Of a stretch of 48,274 nt of DNA, positions 27,560 through 36,506 are shown piece after piece; position 1 is the stretch's first letter, and each line of letters begins with the position of its first letter. The DNA comes from Acidimicrobiales bacterium. GTDB lineage: Bacteria; Actinomycetota; Acidimicrobiia; Acidimicrobiales; JAHWLA01. The stretch spans positions 1 to 48,274 of the forward strand of contig DATLNE010000030.1 in NCBI GenBank assembly GCA_035536915.1, given 5' to 3'. A model generated the notes under the pieces. It saw only the letters and a list, made by a program, of their open reading frames with translations, was not told the origin of the DNA and did no database searches. A program made the translations under genes and the position numbers.

Positions 27560-30500
27560 GTGGCGGTGCTCGACCGGTTCTCGGAAGTCACCCGCTCCTG
27601 GTTCACGTCGACCTTCGAGGCGCCGACGGCCGCCCAGGAGCAGGGATGGGACGCCATCAGCCGCGGCGACCACACGCTGATCCTGGCCCCGACCGGCTCG
27701 GGCAAGACCCTGGCCGCCTTCCTGTGGGCACTCGACCGCCTGGTCACCGCACCGCCGCCCGACGACGAGAAGAAGCGCTGCCGCGTGCTCTACATCTCGC
27801 CGCTCAAAGCGCTGAGCTACGACGTCGAGCGCAACCTGCGGGCGCCCTTGGCGGGCATGGCCCTGGAGGCGGAACGGGCGGGCCAGGCGCCGCCGTCGAT
27901 CCGAGTCGCCACCCGCACCGGCGACACCCCGCAGGGCGAGCGACGCGACATCGCCCGGCACCCGCCCGACATCCTCATCACCACCCCCGAGTCGCTCTAC
28001 CTCATGCTCACCTCGCAGGCGCGCGACCTGCTGGCGTCGGTGGAGTACGTCATCGTCGACGAGATCCACGCGGTGGCCGCCACCAAACGGGGCGCCCACC
28101 TTGCCCTCTCTCTCGAACGCCTGGAACGCCTCACCGAGACGTCCCCGCAACGCATAGGCCTGTCCGCCACCCAGCGCCCCCTCGACGAGCTGGCCCGCTT
28201 CCTCGGCGGCGTCGACCGCAAGGTGGCAGTTGTCGACGCGGGCGTGCGCAAGCAGTTGGAGCTCGAGGTGGTCGTCCCCGTCGAGGACATGGCCGAGCTG
28301 GGCAAGCCAGTGCAGCGCGACGGCGAGCCGGTGTTCAGCGGCCCGGCCGCAGGCGACCCCGAGGTGCGCACGTCGATCTGGCCCGCCATCCACCCGCTGC
28401 TGCTCGACCTCATCGCCCGCCATACCTCGACGCTCGTCTTCGTGAACAGCCGGCGCTTGGCCGAGCGGTTGTCGACGCGCCTCAACGAGCTCGCGGGCGA
28501 GGAACTCGTGCGCGCCCACCACGGTTCGATTGCCCGCGAGCAGCGGCTGGAGATCGAGGACGCGTTGAAGGCGGGCAAGCTCCCCGCCCTGGTCGCCACC
28601 TCCAGCCTGGAACTGGGCATCGACATGGGCGCGATCGACTTGGTGGTCCAAGTCGAGGCGCCGTCGTCCGTCGCCAGCGGCCTGCAGCGCATCGGCCGCG
28701 CCGGCCACAAGGTGGGCGAGCCGTCGCGCGGCGTGATCTTCCCCAAGTTCCGAGGCGACCTGCTGGTGGCCGCCGTCACTGCCCAACGCATGCAGGCAGG
28801 CCTCATCGAAGAGACCCGCGTCCCCCGCAACCCGCTCGACGTTCTCGCCCAACAGATCGTCGCCATGGTGGCCATGGAGACCCTGACGGTCGACGAGGTG
28901 CTCGCCACCGTCACCCGCGCCTACCCGTTCTCCGACCTGTCACGGGAGCTGCTGGAGAACGTGCTCGACATGCTGTCGGGCCGTTACCCGAGCGACGAGT
29001 TCGCCGAGCTTCGGCCCCGGGTGCTGTGGGACCGAGTGGAAGGCACGCTGACGGCGCGCCGCGGCGCCCGCATGCTCGCCGTCACCAGTGGCGGCACCAT
29101 CCCCGACCGCGGCTTGTTCGGCGTCTTCACGCCGGAAGGCGGGCGGGTGGGCGAGCTCGACGAGGAGTTCGTCTACGAGAGCCGCACGGGCGAGACCATC
29201 CTGCTGGGCGCCACCTCGTGGCGCATCGAGGAGATCAGCCGCGACCGGGTGATCGTCACCCCCGCGCCGGGCGAGCCCGGCAAGATGCCGTTCTGGCACG
29301 GCGACATGGTGGGCCGCCCCTACGAATTGGGCCGGGCCCTCGGCGCCTTCCTGCGCGGGCTCGACAAGATGACCGACGAGCAGTTGCACGAGGATTGCGG
29401 CCTCGACGCGCTGGCGGTCCGCAACCTGCGTGCCTACGTGGCCGACGAGCAAGAGGCGACGGGCGGCAACCTGCCCACCGACCGCCAGATCGTGGTCGAG
29501 CGCTTCCGCGACGAACTGGGCGACTGGCGCATCTGCGTGCTGTCGCCGTTCGGCGCCCGGGTGCACGCGCCGTGGGCGTTGGCCATCGAAGGGCGCATCC
29601 GCGACCGGCTCGGCGTGGAGGTGCAGGCCATCTGGTCCGACGACGGCATCGTGGTGCGGTTGCCGGAGGCCGACGAGTCGCCGCCCGTCGACTCGGTGGT
29701 GCTCGACCCCGACGAGGTGGAGACGCTGGTGGTCGACGCCGTGGGCTCGTCTGCCCTCTTCGCCGCCCGCTTCCGAGAGAACGCTGCTCGGGCGCTGCTG
29801 CTGCCCCGCCGCCGGCCCGGGTCGCGCACCCCGTTGTGGCAGCAGCGCCAGCGTTCGGCCGACCTGCTGGCGGTGGCCTCGCGCTACGGCAGTTTCCCCA
29901 TCCTGTTGGAGACGTATCGCGAGTGCCTGCGCGACGTGTTCGACCTCCCGGCGCTGGTCTCGTTGATGGAGGACATCCGCTCGCGCAAGGTGCGGGTGGT
30001 GCAGGTCGACGCCCAGACACCGTCGCCATTCGCCTCGTCGCTGGCCTACTCCTATGTGGCCTCGTTCATGTACGAGGGCGACGCGCCGTTGGCCGAACGA
30101 CGCGCGCAAGCGCTCACCCTCGACCGGCGCATGCTGGCCGAGCTGGTCGGTTCCGACGAACTGCGCGAGCTCATCGACCCCGACGCCTTGGCCCAGTTGG
30201 AAGCCGAGTTGCAGGCGCTCGACGAACGGCGGTGGGCGCGCTCGGTCGACGGCGCCCACGACCTGCTCCGTCGCCTCGGTGACCTGTCGGTTTCCGAGCT
30301 CGACGCCCGTTCGACCGAGCCGTTCGGCGACGCACTGGTGCGAGCCCGGCGCGCCCTCGAAGTTCGAGTGGCGGGGGAGCCTCGCCTCATCGCTGTGGAG
30401 GACATGGGCCGCTACCGCGACGGCCTGGGCACTTCGCCGCCGGGCGGCGTGCCCGACGTCTTCCTCGAGCCGGTGGAGGATGCGCTGGCGCAACTGGTGC

Positions 30501-31906
30501 GCCGTTGGGCGCGCACGCACGGCCCCTTCCGCTCCTTCGAGCCCGCGACTCGACTGGGCGTGCCCGTCGAATTGGTCGACGCTGTGCTGCACGAGTTGCA
30601 AGCGGCGGGCACCGTCGTGCGTGGTGAGTTCCGGCCTGACGGCACCGAGCGAGAGTGGTGCGACGTCGAGGTCCTGCGCCTCTTGCGCCAGCGTTCGCTG
30701 GCCGCGCTCCGCCGTGAGGTGGAGCCCACCTCGACCGAGGCGCTGGCCCGTTTCCTGCCTGCGTGGCACGGCGTGGGCTCAGACGCCCGCGGCCTCGACC
30801 GCTTGGTGGAAGTGGTGGCCCAGTTGCAGGGCGTGCCGTTGCCCGCGTCGGTGCTCGAACGCGACGTGTTGTCCACCCGCATGGCCGACTACTCGCCCCG
30901 CCTGCTCGACGACCTGCTCGCCGCGGGCGAGGTCATGTGGGTGGGCGCCGGGCCGCTCGGGCGCGACGACGGCAAGGTCATGCTCCTGCTCCGCGAGCGC
31001 GCCGACCTGTTGCTGCGGGTGCTCCGCTTCGAGGGCGACCGCCCCGACGACGAGGAACACGAGCGGTTGCGCGACGTGCTGACCCGCCGGGGCGCCTGCT
31101 TCTTTCGCGACCTGCAAGGCGCCGACGACGCTCGCACCCTCGATGCGCTGTGGGACCTGGTGTGGGCGGGCGAGGTGACCAACGACGCCTTCAATCCGGT
31201 GCGGGCGCTGTCGGCCAAACGCCGCTCGGGTGGCAAGGCGCGCGGCGGCCGCCCTCGCCTCGGCCACCTCACCGCGCTCGGCCCGCCGACCGCGCAGGGA
31301 CGGTGGTCGTTGGTCGAACGCCGCGAGGTCGACAGCACCACCGCTCTCACCGCGCTGGCCGGCGTGCTGCTCGACCGCCATGGCGTGCTGACCCGGGCGG
31401 CCGTGCGCGGCGAAGGCGTGCCCGGTGGGTACGCCGCGGTGTATCCGGTGCTGCGGGCCATGGAGGAATCGGGCCGCATCCGGCGCGGTTATTTCGTGAC
31501 CGGGCTCGGTGGCGCCCAGTTCGCCGTGGCCGGTGCCGTCGACCGGCTGCGGGCCGTGCGTGAGGCCGAGACCGGCGCAGTGATCCTGGCTGCCACCGAC
31601 CCCGCCAACCCGTACGGCATCGCCCTGCCCTGGCCGGTGAAGGGGCCGCAGCGGGTGGCCGGTGCCTACGTCGTGCTCGTCGACGGCTTGCCGTCGTTGT
31701 ACGTGGAGCGGGGCGGCAAGGGGCTTACTGCGTTGCGCGAGTTCGACGAGTCGTGGGAGGAGCAAGCGGTGGCCGCCCTCGGCGGGCTGTTGGCCGACGG
31801 CCGGTACTCACGGCTCACCGTCGAGCGGGTGGCGCCCGAGCTCGACCCCCTCCTGCGCGCCGCCGGCTTCGTGCCCACCCCCAAGGGCCTCGTCCGCTAT
31901 GCCTGA
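27560..31906 (+). CDS. lhr: Lhr-family superfamily 2 helicase
   Basis: A 1448-residue DNA/RNA helicase, full length for bacterial Lhr. Helicase core: Walker A APTGSGKT (about 44-51), DEIH box (VIVDEIHAV, about 165-172), LSATQ, SSLELGIDMG and QRIGRAGH (about 374-381). Residues about 450-870 form the winged-helix and Lhr-core modules; the large C-terminal part (about 870-1448) is the Lhr-CTD. Lhr loads on single-stranded DNA and moves 3' to 5', unwinding RNA:DNA hybrids; mycobacterial Lhr belongs to a DNA-damage response. GTG start. The downstream nei gene, about 65 bases on, is the usual actinobacterial partner. Confidence 0.95.
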   Translation: MAVLDRFSEVTRSWFTSTFEAPTAAQEQGWDAISRGDHTLILAPTGSGKTLAAFLWALDRLVTAPPPDDEKKRCRVLYISPLKALSYDVERNLRAPLAGMALEAERAGQAPPSIRVATRTGDTPQGERRDIARHPPDILITTPESLYLMLTSQARDLLASVEYVIVDEIHAVAATKRGAHLALSLERLERLTETSPQRIGLSATQRPLDELARFLGGVDRKVAVVDAGVRKQLELEVVVPVEDMAELGKPVQRDGEPVFSGPAAGDPEVRTSIWPAIHPLLLDLIARHTSTLVFVNSRRLAERLSTRLNELAGEELVRAHHGSIAREQRLEIEDALKAGKLPALVATSSLELGIDMGAIDLVVQVEAPSSVASGLQRIGRAGHKVGEPSRGVIFPKFRGDLLVAAVTAQRMQAGLIEETRVPRNPLDVLAQQIVAMVAMETLTVDEVLATVTRAYPFSDLSRELLENVLDMLSGRYPSDEFAELRPRVLWDRVEGTLTARRGARMLAVTSGGTIPDRGLFGVFTPEGGRVGELDEEFVYESRTGETILLGATSWRIEEISRDRVIVTPAPGEPGKMPFWHGDMVGRPYELGRALGAFLRGLDKMTDEQLHEDCGLDALAVRNLRAYVADEQEATGGNLPTDRQIVVERFRDELGDWRICVLSPFGARVHAPWALAIEGRIRDRLGVEVQAIWSDDGIVVRLPEADESPPVDSVVLDPDEVETLVVDAVGSSALFAARFRENAARALLLPRRRPGSRTPLWQQRQRSADLLAVASRYGSFPILLETYRECLRDVFDLPALVSLMEDIRSRKVRVVQVDAQTPSPFASSLAYSYVASFMYEGDAPLAERRAQALTLDRRMLAELVGSDELRELIDPDALAQLEAELQALDERRWARSVDGAHDLLRRLGDLSVSELDARSTEPFGDALVRARRALEVRVAGEPRLIAVEDMGRYRDGLGTSPPGGVPDVFLEPVEDALAQLVRRWARTHGPFRSFEPATRLGVPVELVDAVLHELQAAGTVVRGEFRPDGTEREWCDVEVLRLLRQRSLAALRREVEPTSTEALARFLPAWHGVGSDARGLDRLVEVVAQLQGVPLPASVLERDVLSTRMADYSPRLLDDLLAAGEVMWVGAGPLGRDDGKVMLLLRERADLLLRVLRFEGDRPDDEEHERLRDVLTRRGACFFRDLQGADDARTLDALWDLVWAGEVTNDAFNPVRALSAKRRSGGKARGGRPRLGHLTALGPPTAQGRWSLVERREVDSTTALTALAGVLLDRHGVLTRAAVRGEGVPGGYAAVYPVLRAMEESGRIRRGYFVTGLGGAQFAVAGAVDRLRAVREAETGAVILAATDPANPYGIALPWPVKGPQRVAGAYVVLVDGLPSLYVERGGKGLTALREFDESWEEQAVAALGGLLADGRYSRLTVERVAPELDPLLRAAGFVPTPKGLVRYA

Positions 31907-31913
31907 CCCCCGC

Positions 31914-31956
31914 CCCGAGTACATGGCGTACGGATTCCGTACGCCATGTACTCGGG
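31914..31956. repeat. Perfect 43-bp palindrome between lhr and nei
   Basis: 20-bp arms (cccgagtacatggcgtacgg) are perfectly complementary around an ATT loop. A hairpin here would end or attenuate the lhr transcript before nei. Bases 31904-31924, starting at the lhr stop codon, are identical to 18863-18883 starting at the glnD stop, so this is a dispersed element rather than a unique terminator. Confidence 0.85.
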
Positions 31957-31971
31957 ACGTGCGGCGGTGCG

Positions 31972-32709
31972 ATGCCTGAGGGCGACACGCTCTTCCGGGC
32001 CGCCCGCACGCTGCACGCCTGGCTGGAAGGGCGCACGATCACTGCGGCCCGCAGCCGCACGGTCAAAGCACCGGTGGAGCGCATCGTGGGCCGCCAGGTG
32101 ACGGGCGTCGAAGCCAAGGCCAAGCACCTGCTCATCACCTTCGAGGGCGGCGACGTCCTCCACACCCACATGCGCATGACCGGCTCGTGGCACGTCTATA
32201 CGGCGGGGGAGCGGTGGCGGAAGCCGGGCTGGCAAGCCGCCGTCGTGCTCGAAGCGGGCGACCGCGTGGCCGTGTGCTTCAACGCCCCCGTTGTCGAACT
32301 GCAACGGGGCGACGACGTGGGCGACCTCGGCCCCGACGTCCTGCGCCCGCCCATCGACCACGACGACATCGGCCGCCGGGCCGCCACCCGTCCTCCCGAC
32401 ATGGGCACGTGGGAGCTCCTGCTCGACCAGCGCGTTGTCTCGGGCATCGGCAACATCTGGTGCTGCGAGGCGCTGTTCGTCGGCAAGGTCAACCCGTGGG
32501 CGCCGCAGTCGAGCGCCGACCTCGCCGCCGTGGTCGACATCGCCGCCCGTCTGATGACGGCGGCAGTCGAGCCCGGAAGTCGGTCGGTCCGCTCCGTGTA
32601 CGGGCGGGCGGGAAAGCCGTGCCGCCGATGCGGCACGCCGGTGGCGGTGAAGCGCACGCCGCGCCCCGTCTACTGGTGCCCTGGTTGCCAAGGGCCATTT
32701 CGCGAATAG
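31972..32709 (+). CDS. nei: Fpg/Nei-family DNA glycosylase (Nei2-like)
   Basis: A 245-residue base-excision repair glycosylase/AP lyase. It begins MPEGDT, giving the catalytic Pro2 and Glu3. It carries a helix-two-turn-helix segment (GIGNIWCCEALF, about 159-170) and a C-terminal zinc finger (CRRCG...WCPGCQG). PEGDT, rather than PELPE, and the chain length point to endonuclease VIII (oxidised pyrimidines). Probably co-transcribed with lhr through or past the palindrome. The finger is complete. Confidence 0.92.
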   Translation: MPEGDTLFRAARTLHAWLEGRTITAARSRTVKAPVERIVGRQVTGVEAKAKHLLITFEGGDVLHTHMRMTGSWHVYTAGERWRKPGWQAAVVLEAGDRVAVCFNAPVVELQRGDDVGDLGPDVLRPPIDHDDIGRRAATRPPDMGTWELLLDQRVVSGIGNIWCCEALFVGKVNPWAPQSSADLAAVVDIAARLMTAAVEPGSRSVRSVYGRAGKPCRRCGTPVAVKRTPRPVYWCPGCQGPFRE

Positions 32710-32751
32710 CTCTCAATTCGGGTGGGCAGGACTGCCGACACAGGAGGAGTG

Positions 32752-32889
32752 ATGACCGTTCTGCCGCCGCCGCTTTCCCGGGCCAACCGGGAGCACTACA
32801 CGGAACGGGCTCGCGCGGTGAAGGACTCGATCGCGGCGCTGCTGGCCGAAGTCGACGACGCCCTCGAACCGGGTACCGCCTCCAAGTAA
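32752..32889 (+). CDS. 45-residue small protein, unknown
   Basis: A short ORF missed by length filters: MTVLPPPLSRANREHYTERARAVKDS then an Ala/Leu/Asp-rich helix ending PGTASK. AGGAGG ends 4-5 bases before the ATG, the clearest ribosome-binding site in this part of the window, and codons end mostly in G or C. Predicted soluble and helical. It could regulate or bind the Nei/Lhr pair or the MFS pump; no function recognised. Confidence 0.6.
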   Translation: MTVLPPPLSRANREHYTERARAVKDSIAALLAEVDDALEPGTASK

Positions 32890-32890
32890 C

Positions 32891-32896
32891 TACCGT
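32891..32896 (+). promoter_or_regulatory. -10 box (TACCGT) of the MFS gene
   Basis: TACCGT starts immediately after the TAA stop of the small ORF and ends 9 bases before ATG 32906. Confidence 0.4.
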
Positions 32897-32905
32897 CGCC
32901 GGGCG

Positions 32906-34177
32906 ATGGCCCGCCGCCGAGTGCTTGCCGACATCACCCCGCTGCGGGAATCGGCCGACTTTCGCCGCCTCTACTTCGGCCAGCTGATCAGCTTCGTCGG
33001 CACCCAGCTCACCGTCGTGGCCGTGCCGTACCAGGTCTTTCAACTGACGGATTCGTCGTTGCAGGTCGGCCTGGTCAGCCTGGCCCAACTCGGCCCCCTT
33101 GTCGTCGGCTCGCTGGTGGGCGGTGCCATTGCCGACAGCACCGACCGCCGTCGCATCCTCCTGTGGGCACAAGTGGTGGGTGCCGCCTTGGCTGCGGGAC
33201 TTGCCGTCAACGCCATGCTCGACCGTCCGTCGCTGGTGGCCGTGTACGTGCTCACCGCCATGGCGGCCGCCCTCTCCGGCATCGAGCGGCCGGCGCGCAG
33301 CGCGGCGTTGCCCAACGTGGTGAAGCGCCAGTCGCTGCCCGCCGCCTACGCCCTCTGGCAGATTCTCCTCCACGTGGGCAGCGTGGCCGGCCCGGCGCTG
33401 GCCGGCGTGCTCATCGCCACCGCGGGCCTCGAGGTCGTCTATTGGATCGACGTGGCCACCTTCGCCGCCGCCCTCGTCTCCGTCTATGCCATGAACCCGT
33501 TGCCGCCGCACGGGGGCGGGACCAAGGCAGGCCTCGGCAGCATCGTCGAAGGGCTGCGTTTCCTGCGGGGCAAGCGGGCCATCCAAGGCACGTTCGTCAT
33601 CGACCTCAACGCCATGATCTTCGGCCTGCCCCGCGCCGTGTTCCCGGCCATGGCCGAGCGCGTCTTCGGCGGCGGGGCCGCCACCTACGGCTTGCTCAAC
33701 GCAGCGCCGGGCGCAGGCGCATTGCTCGGCGCGCTCACCACCGGCTGGGTCAGCCACGTGAGGCGACAAGGCCTGGCCGTCCTCATCTCCGTTGCGTTGT
33801 GGGGCGCGGCCATGGTCGGCTTCGGGTTCACGCCGTGGTTGTGGCTGGCGCTGGTGTTCCTCGCCGTCGCCGGCGCGGCCGACGTCGTCTCCGCCGTGTT
33901 CCGCAACACCATCCTGCAGACGAGCATCCCCGACGCCTTGCGGGGTCGCATGTCCGCCGTGCAGATCGCCGTCGTCACCGGCGGGCCGAGGCTGGGCGAC
34001 GCCGAAGCCGGTGCCGTGGCCGCGCTGGCGGGCGCTCGGTTCTCGGTGGTGTCGGGCGGGTTGGCGTGCGTGCTCGGAGTGGTGCTGGTGGGCAAGCTCC
34101 TGCCGGAGTTCACTCGCTATCAGGCCGAGGAGGAACCGGTTGAGACGGTTCCCGAGCCGCCACCTGTCTCGTCATGA
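32906..34177 (+). CDS. MFS transporter (EntS/MFS_3-like exporter)
   Basis: A 423-residue major facilitator with about 12 helices. Motifs: FRRLYFGQLISFVGTQLTVVAVPYQVFQLT (helix 1), GGAIADSTDRRRIL (loop 2-3, motif A), GIERPARSAALPNVV (motif of MFS_3 exporters), and RGRMSAVQIAVVTGGPRLGDAEAG. Relatives include the enterobactin exporter EntS and drug/siderophore pumps; the substrate is unknown and no siderophore genes lie nearby. The C-terminal 68 bases overlap the convergent SDR gene. Confidence 0.9.
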   Translation: MARRRVLADITPLRESADFRRLYFGQLISFVGTQLTVVAVPYQVFQLTDSSLQVGLVSLAQLGPLVVGSLVGGAIADSTDRRRILLWAQVVGAALAAGLAVNAMLDRPSLVAVYVLTAMAAALSGIERPARSAALPNVVKRQSLPAAYALWQILLHVGSVAGPALAGVLIATAGLEVVYWIDVATFAAALVSVYAMNPLPPHGGGTKAGLGSIVEGLRFLRGKRAIQGTFVIDLNAMIFGLPRAVFPAMAERVFGGGAATYGLLNAAPGAGALLGALTTGWVSHVRRQGLAVLISVALWGAAMVGFGFTPWLWLALVFLAVAGAADVVSAVFRNTILQTSIPDALRGRMSAVQIAVVTGGPRLGDAEAGAVAALAGARFSVVSGGLACVLGVVLVGKLLPEFTRYQAEEEPVETVPEPPPVSS

Positions 34178-34940
34178 GGCCGGGCACATCGAGCAGCAGG
34201 TTCACGACGGGCAGTTGCGCCAGTCGGCTGATGCCGAGTGCCCGCGGCACCGATATCTCGGCATAGCCGGGGACCCCGGCCAGGCGGATGCTGCGCTCCA
34301 CGGCGCGGGCCACGAACTCGGCAGGTACGCCGGGCATGGAGTAGTGGCCGAGCTCCTCGGTGGGACGGTCGCCCCGCGCCGCTCGGGCGCCGAACGCAGT
34401 GGCCACCGGCCCGGGATGGATCGAGGCCACGGTGACGCGCTTGCCCCGCATCTCGCGCCGCAGTCCCTGGGTGAAACCGAGCACGGCGAACTTGCTGGCC
34501 GAGTACACGGTGAGCGGCGGGAACACCGCCCACGACGCGGCCGAGGCGATGTTGACGATGTGGCCGTGGCGCCGTTCGAGCATGCCCGGCAGGACCCGTT
34601 GGGTGAGGTCGATCAACCCGAGCACGTTGATCTCGAACAGCTGTCGCACTTGCTCTTGCGGTGTGTCGGCCACCAGCCCGCTGATGCCGATCCCTGCGTT
34701 GTTCACCAGGATGTCGACGCGGCCCGCGGCTTCCACCAACGCAGCCCGGTCGGCGTCGGAGGTGAGGTCGGCCACGAAGGGCACGACGTTGGGCTCGGCG
34801 CCTGCCAGTTCCTCCAACGCCCCTTCGCTGCGGGCCACCGCCCACACCAGTGCGCCCTTGCGGGCCAGGCGAGCGGCGACAGCGCGACCGATGCCGGCTG
34901 ACGCTCCCGTGACGACGACCACCGACCGGCGAAGGCGCAT
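34110..34940 (-). CDS. Short-chain dehydrogenase/reductase (SDR)
   Basis: A 276-residue classical SDR: NAD(P)-binding TGASAGIGR (10-18), NNAG, catalytic Ser in NIASAAS and YSASK. It has a C-terminal extension (about 215-276) with YSMPGVPAEFVARAVERSIRLAGVPGYAEISVPRALGISRLAQLPVVNLLLDVPGLMTR, typical of DltE/SadH-like membrane-associated SDRs. The substrate is unknown. The ATG at 34940 is 21 bases from the start region of the divergent CBS-citrate synthase. The open frame runs on to 36293 but that is shadow. Confidence 0.92.
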   Translation of the reverse strand: MRLRRSVVVVTGASAGIGRAVAARLARKGALVWAVARSEGALEELAGAEPNVVPFVADLTSDADRAALVEAAGRVDILVNNAGIGISGLVADTPQEQVRQLFEINVLGLIDLTQRVLPGMLERRHGHIVNIASAASWAVFPPLTVYSASKFAVLGFTQGLRREMRGKRVTVASIHPGPVATAFGARAARGDRPTEELGHYSMPGVPAEFVARAVERSIRLAGVPGYAEISVPRALGISRLAQLPVVNLLLDVPGLMTRQVAAREPSQPVPPRPDSE

Positions 34941-34948
34941 GGCACAAC

Positions 34949-34954
34949 TACACT
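34949..34954 (+). promoter_or_regulatory. -10 box (TACACT) of the CBS-citrate synthase
   Basis: TACACT ends 7 bases before an in-frame ATC codon at 34962, the spacing seen before ATG/GTG starts elsewhere in the window. The first standard start is 36 bases further downstream. Confidence 0.45.
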
Positions 34955-34961
34955 CGGCCTC

Positions 34962-36506
34962 ATCGCGCCGCACAATTCCCGCACCGTCGCCGACATCATG
35001 AGCAGCCCGGTCCTGACCGCTGCTCCCTCCGACACGGTGGCCGCGGCAGCAGGCGCCATGGCCGAGCACAAGGTCGGCTCCGTGGTGGTGTGCGACGCCA
35101 ACCGCCCCATCGGCATCCTCACCGAACGCGACCTCGTCGACTTCGCTGCGGCCGGGGCCGACCCGTCCACCACCAAGGTCTCGGAGTGGATGACGGAAGC
35201 GCCCGAGTCGGTGACGCCCGACACCGACGTGCACCAGGCCTGGGACCGCCTGGCGTCGATGGGCTACCGCCACTTTCCTGTGGTGGAGGACGGCGAGCTG
35301 CGCGGCGTGGTGAGCATGCGCGACCTCGTGCGCATTGCCCAGTTGCAACCGGTCACCCACCCTGGCCACCTCGAGGCACCGAAGGGGCTCGAAGGCGTGA
35401 TCGTGGCCGAGACGTCGGTGGGCGACGTGCGCGGGACGGAAGGCTTCTACCACTACCGCCAGTACAACGCCGTGGAGCTGTGCGAGAAGCGGTCGCTGGA
35501 AGACGTGTGGCACCTGCTGTTCGAAGGCGAGTTGCCCACCGCGTCGGAGCGGGCAGCGTTCGTCGACGAGGTGCGGCCGCTGCGTGCCGTGCCCGACGAG
35601 GTGAAGTCGCTGTTGCCGGCCATGGCGACCAGCGGGCGGGGGCCACTCGACGGCCTGCGCACGGCCGTCTCCGCGGTGGCGCAGGCCGAGGGGTTCCAGC
35701 CCTCGCTCGACGTCGACGCGGCCACGCTGCGGCGCAACGCCCTGCGCATCTGCGCGGTGATCCCCACGTTGGCCATGGCGTTGTACCGGCTGGGCCGCAG
35801 CCTCGAACCGATCGACCCGCACGCCGACCTCGGTTACGCCGCCAACTACCTCTACATGATGGACGGCGTCGTGCCCGGCGCCGACGAGGCGCGCGGCGTG
35901 GAGCAGTACCAAATCTCGACCATCGACCACGGCTTCAACGCCTCGACGTTCACGGCGCGGGTCATAACCTCGACCGGGGCCGACCTGGGCGCGGCGGTGA
36001 CCGGTGCCATCGGTGCGCTGTCGGGACCGCTGCACGGGGGCGCGCCGTCGCGGGCGCTCGACATGCTCGACGCCATCGGCACCCCCGACAACGCCGATGC
36101 GTGGATCCGCGATGCCGTGCTCAACGGGGGCCGCATCATGGGCTTCGGCCATCGCGTCTACAAGACCGACGACCCCCGCTCGGTCATGCTGCGCACGGTG
36201 GCCGAACGCCTCGGCGGCGACAAGGCCGACTTCGCCAAGAAGGTCGAGCAGACGGTGGTCGACGTGCTGGCCGAACTCAAGCCCGGCCGTCACCTCTACG
36301 CCAACGTCGAGTTCTACGCGGGCGTCGTCATGGACCGCTGCGGGCTACCTCGCGAGATGTTCACGCCGACGTTCGCCTCGTCGCGGGTGATCGGCTGGTG
36401 CGCCAACATCCTCGAACAGGCGGCCGACAACCGCATCATCCGACCCTCCGCCCGCTACGTCGGCCCACCGCCGCCCCAGCCCGTCCCCGACGCCGACGCC
36501 GTATGA
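34962..36506 (+). CDS. CBS-domain/citrate synthase fusion
   Basis: A protein of 502-514 residues. The N-terminal part (about 1-130) is two CBS motifs (TVADIMSSPVLTAAPSDTV..., KVSEWMTEAPESVTPDTDVHQAWDRLASMGYRHFPVVEDGELRGVVS), a likely adenylate sensor. The rest is citrate synthase with GHRVYK, GPLHGGAPSRA, IDHGFNASTFTAR and NVEFYAGVV; the catalytic Asp of NVDFYS is Glu here. It condenses acetyl-CoA with oxaloacetate, or propionyl-CoA as a methylcitrate synthase. Starting at ATG 34998 would cut into the first CBS motif, so I extend to ATC 34962 (MAPHNSRTVADIM); this is inferred. The stop overlaps the GNAT gene. Confidence 0.85.
   Translation: MAPHNSRTVADIMSSPVLTAAPSDTVAAAAGAMAEHKVGSVVVCDANRPIGILTERDLVDFAAAGADPSTTKVSEWMTEAPESVTPDTDVHQAWDRLASMGYRHFPVVEDGELRGVVSMRDLVRIAQLQPVTHPGHLEAPKGLEGVIVAETSVGDVRGTEGFYHYRQYNAVELCEKRSLEDVWHLLFEGELPTASERAAFVDEVRPLRAVPDEVKSLLPAMATSGRGPLDGLRTAVSAVAQAEGFQPSLDVDAATLRRNALRICAVIPTLAMALYRLGRSLEPIDPHADLGYAANYLYMMDGVVPGADEARGVEQYQISTIDHGFNASTFTARVITSTGADLGAAVTGAIGALSGPLHGGAPSRALDMLDAIGTPDNADAWIRDAVLNGGRIMGFGHRVYKTDDPRSVMLRTVAERLGGDKADFAKKVEQTVVDVLAELKPGRHLYANVEFYAGVVMDRCGLPREMFTPTFASSRVIGWCANILEQAADNRIIRPSARYVGPPPPQPVPDADAV

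Noticed and set aside
34941-36293. Upstream extension of the SDR frame
   Set aside because: Antisense to the CBS-citrate synthase; SDR homology begins at the ATG at 34940.
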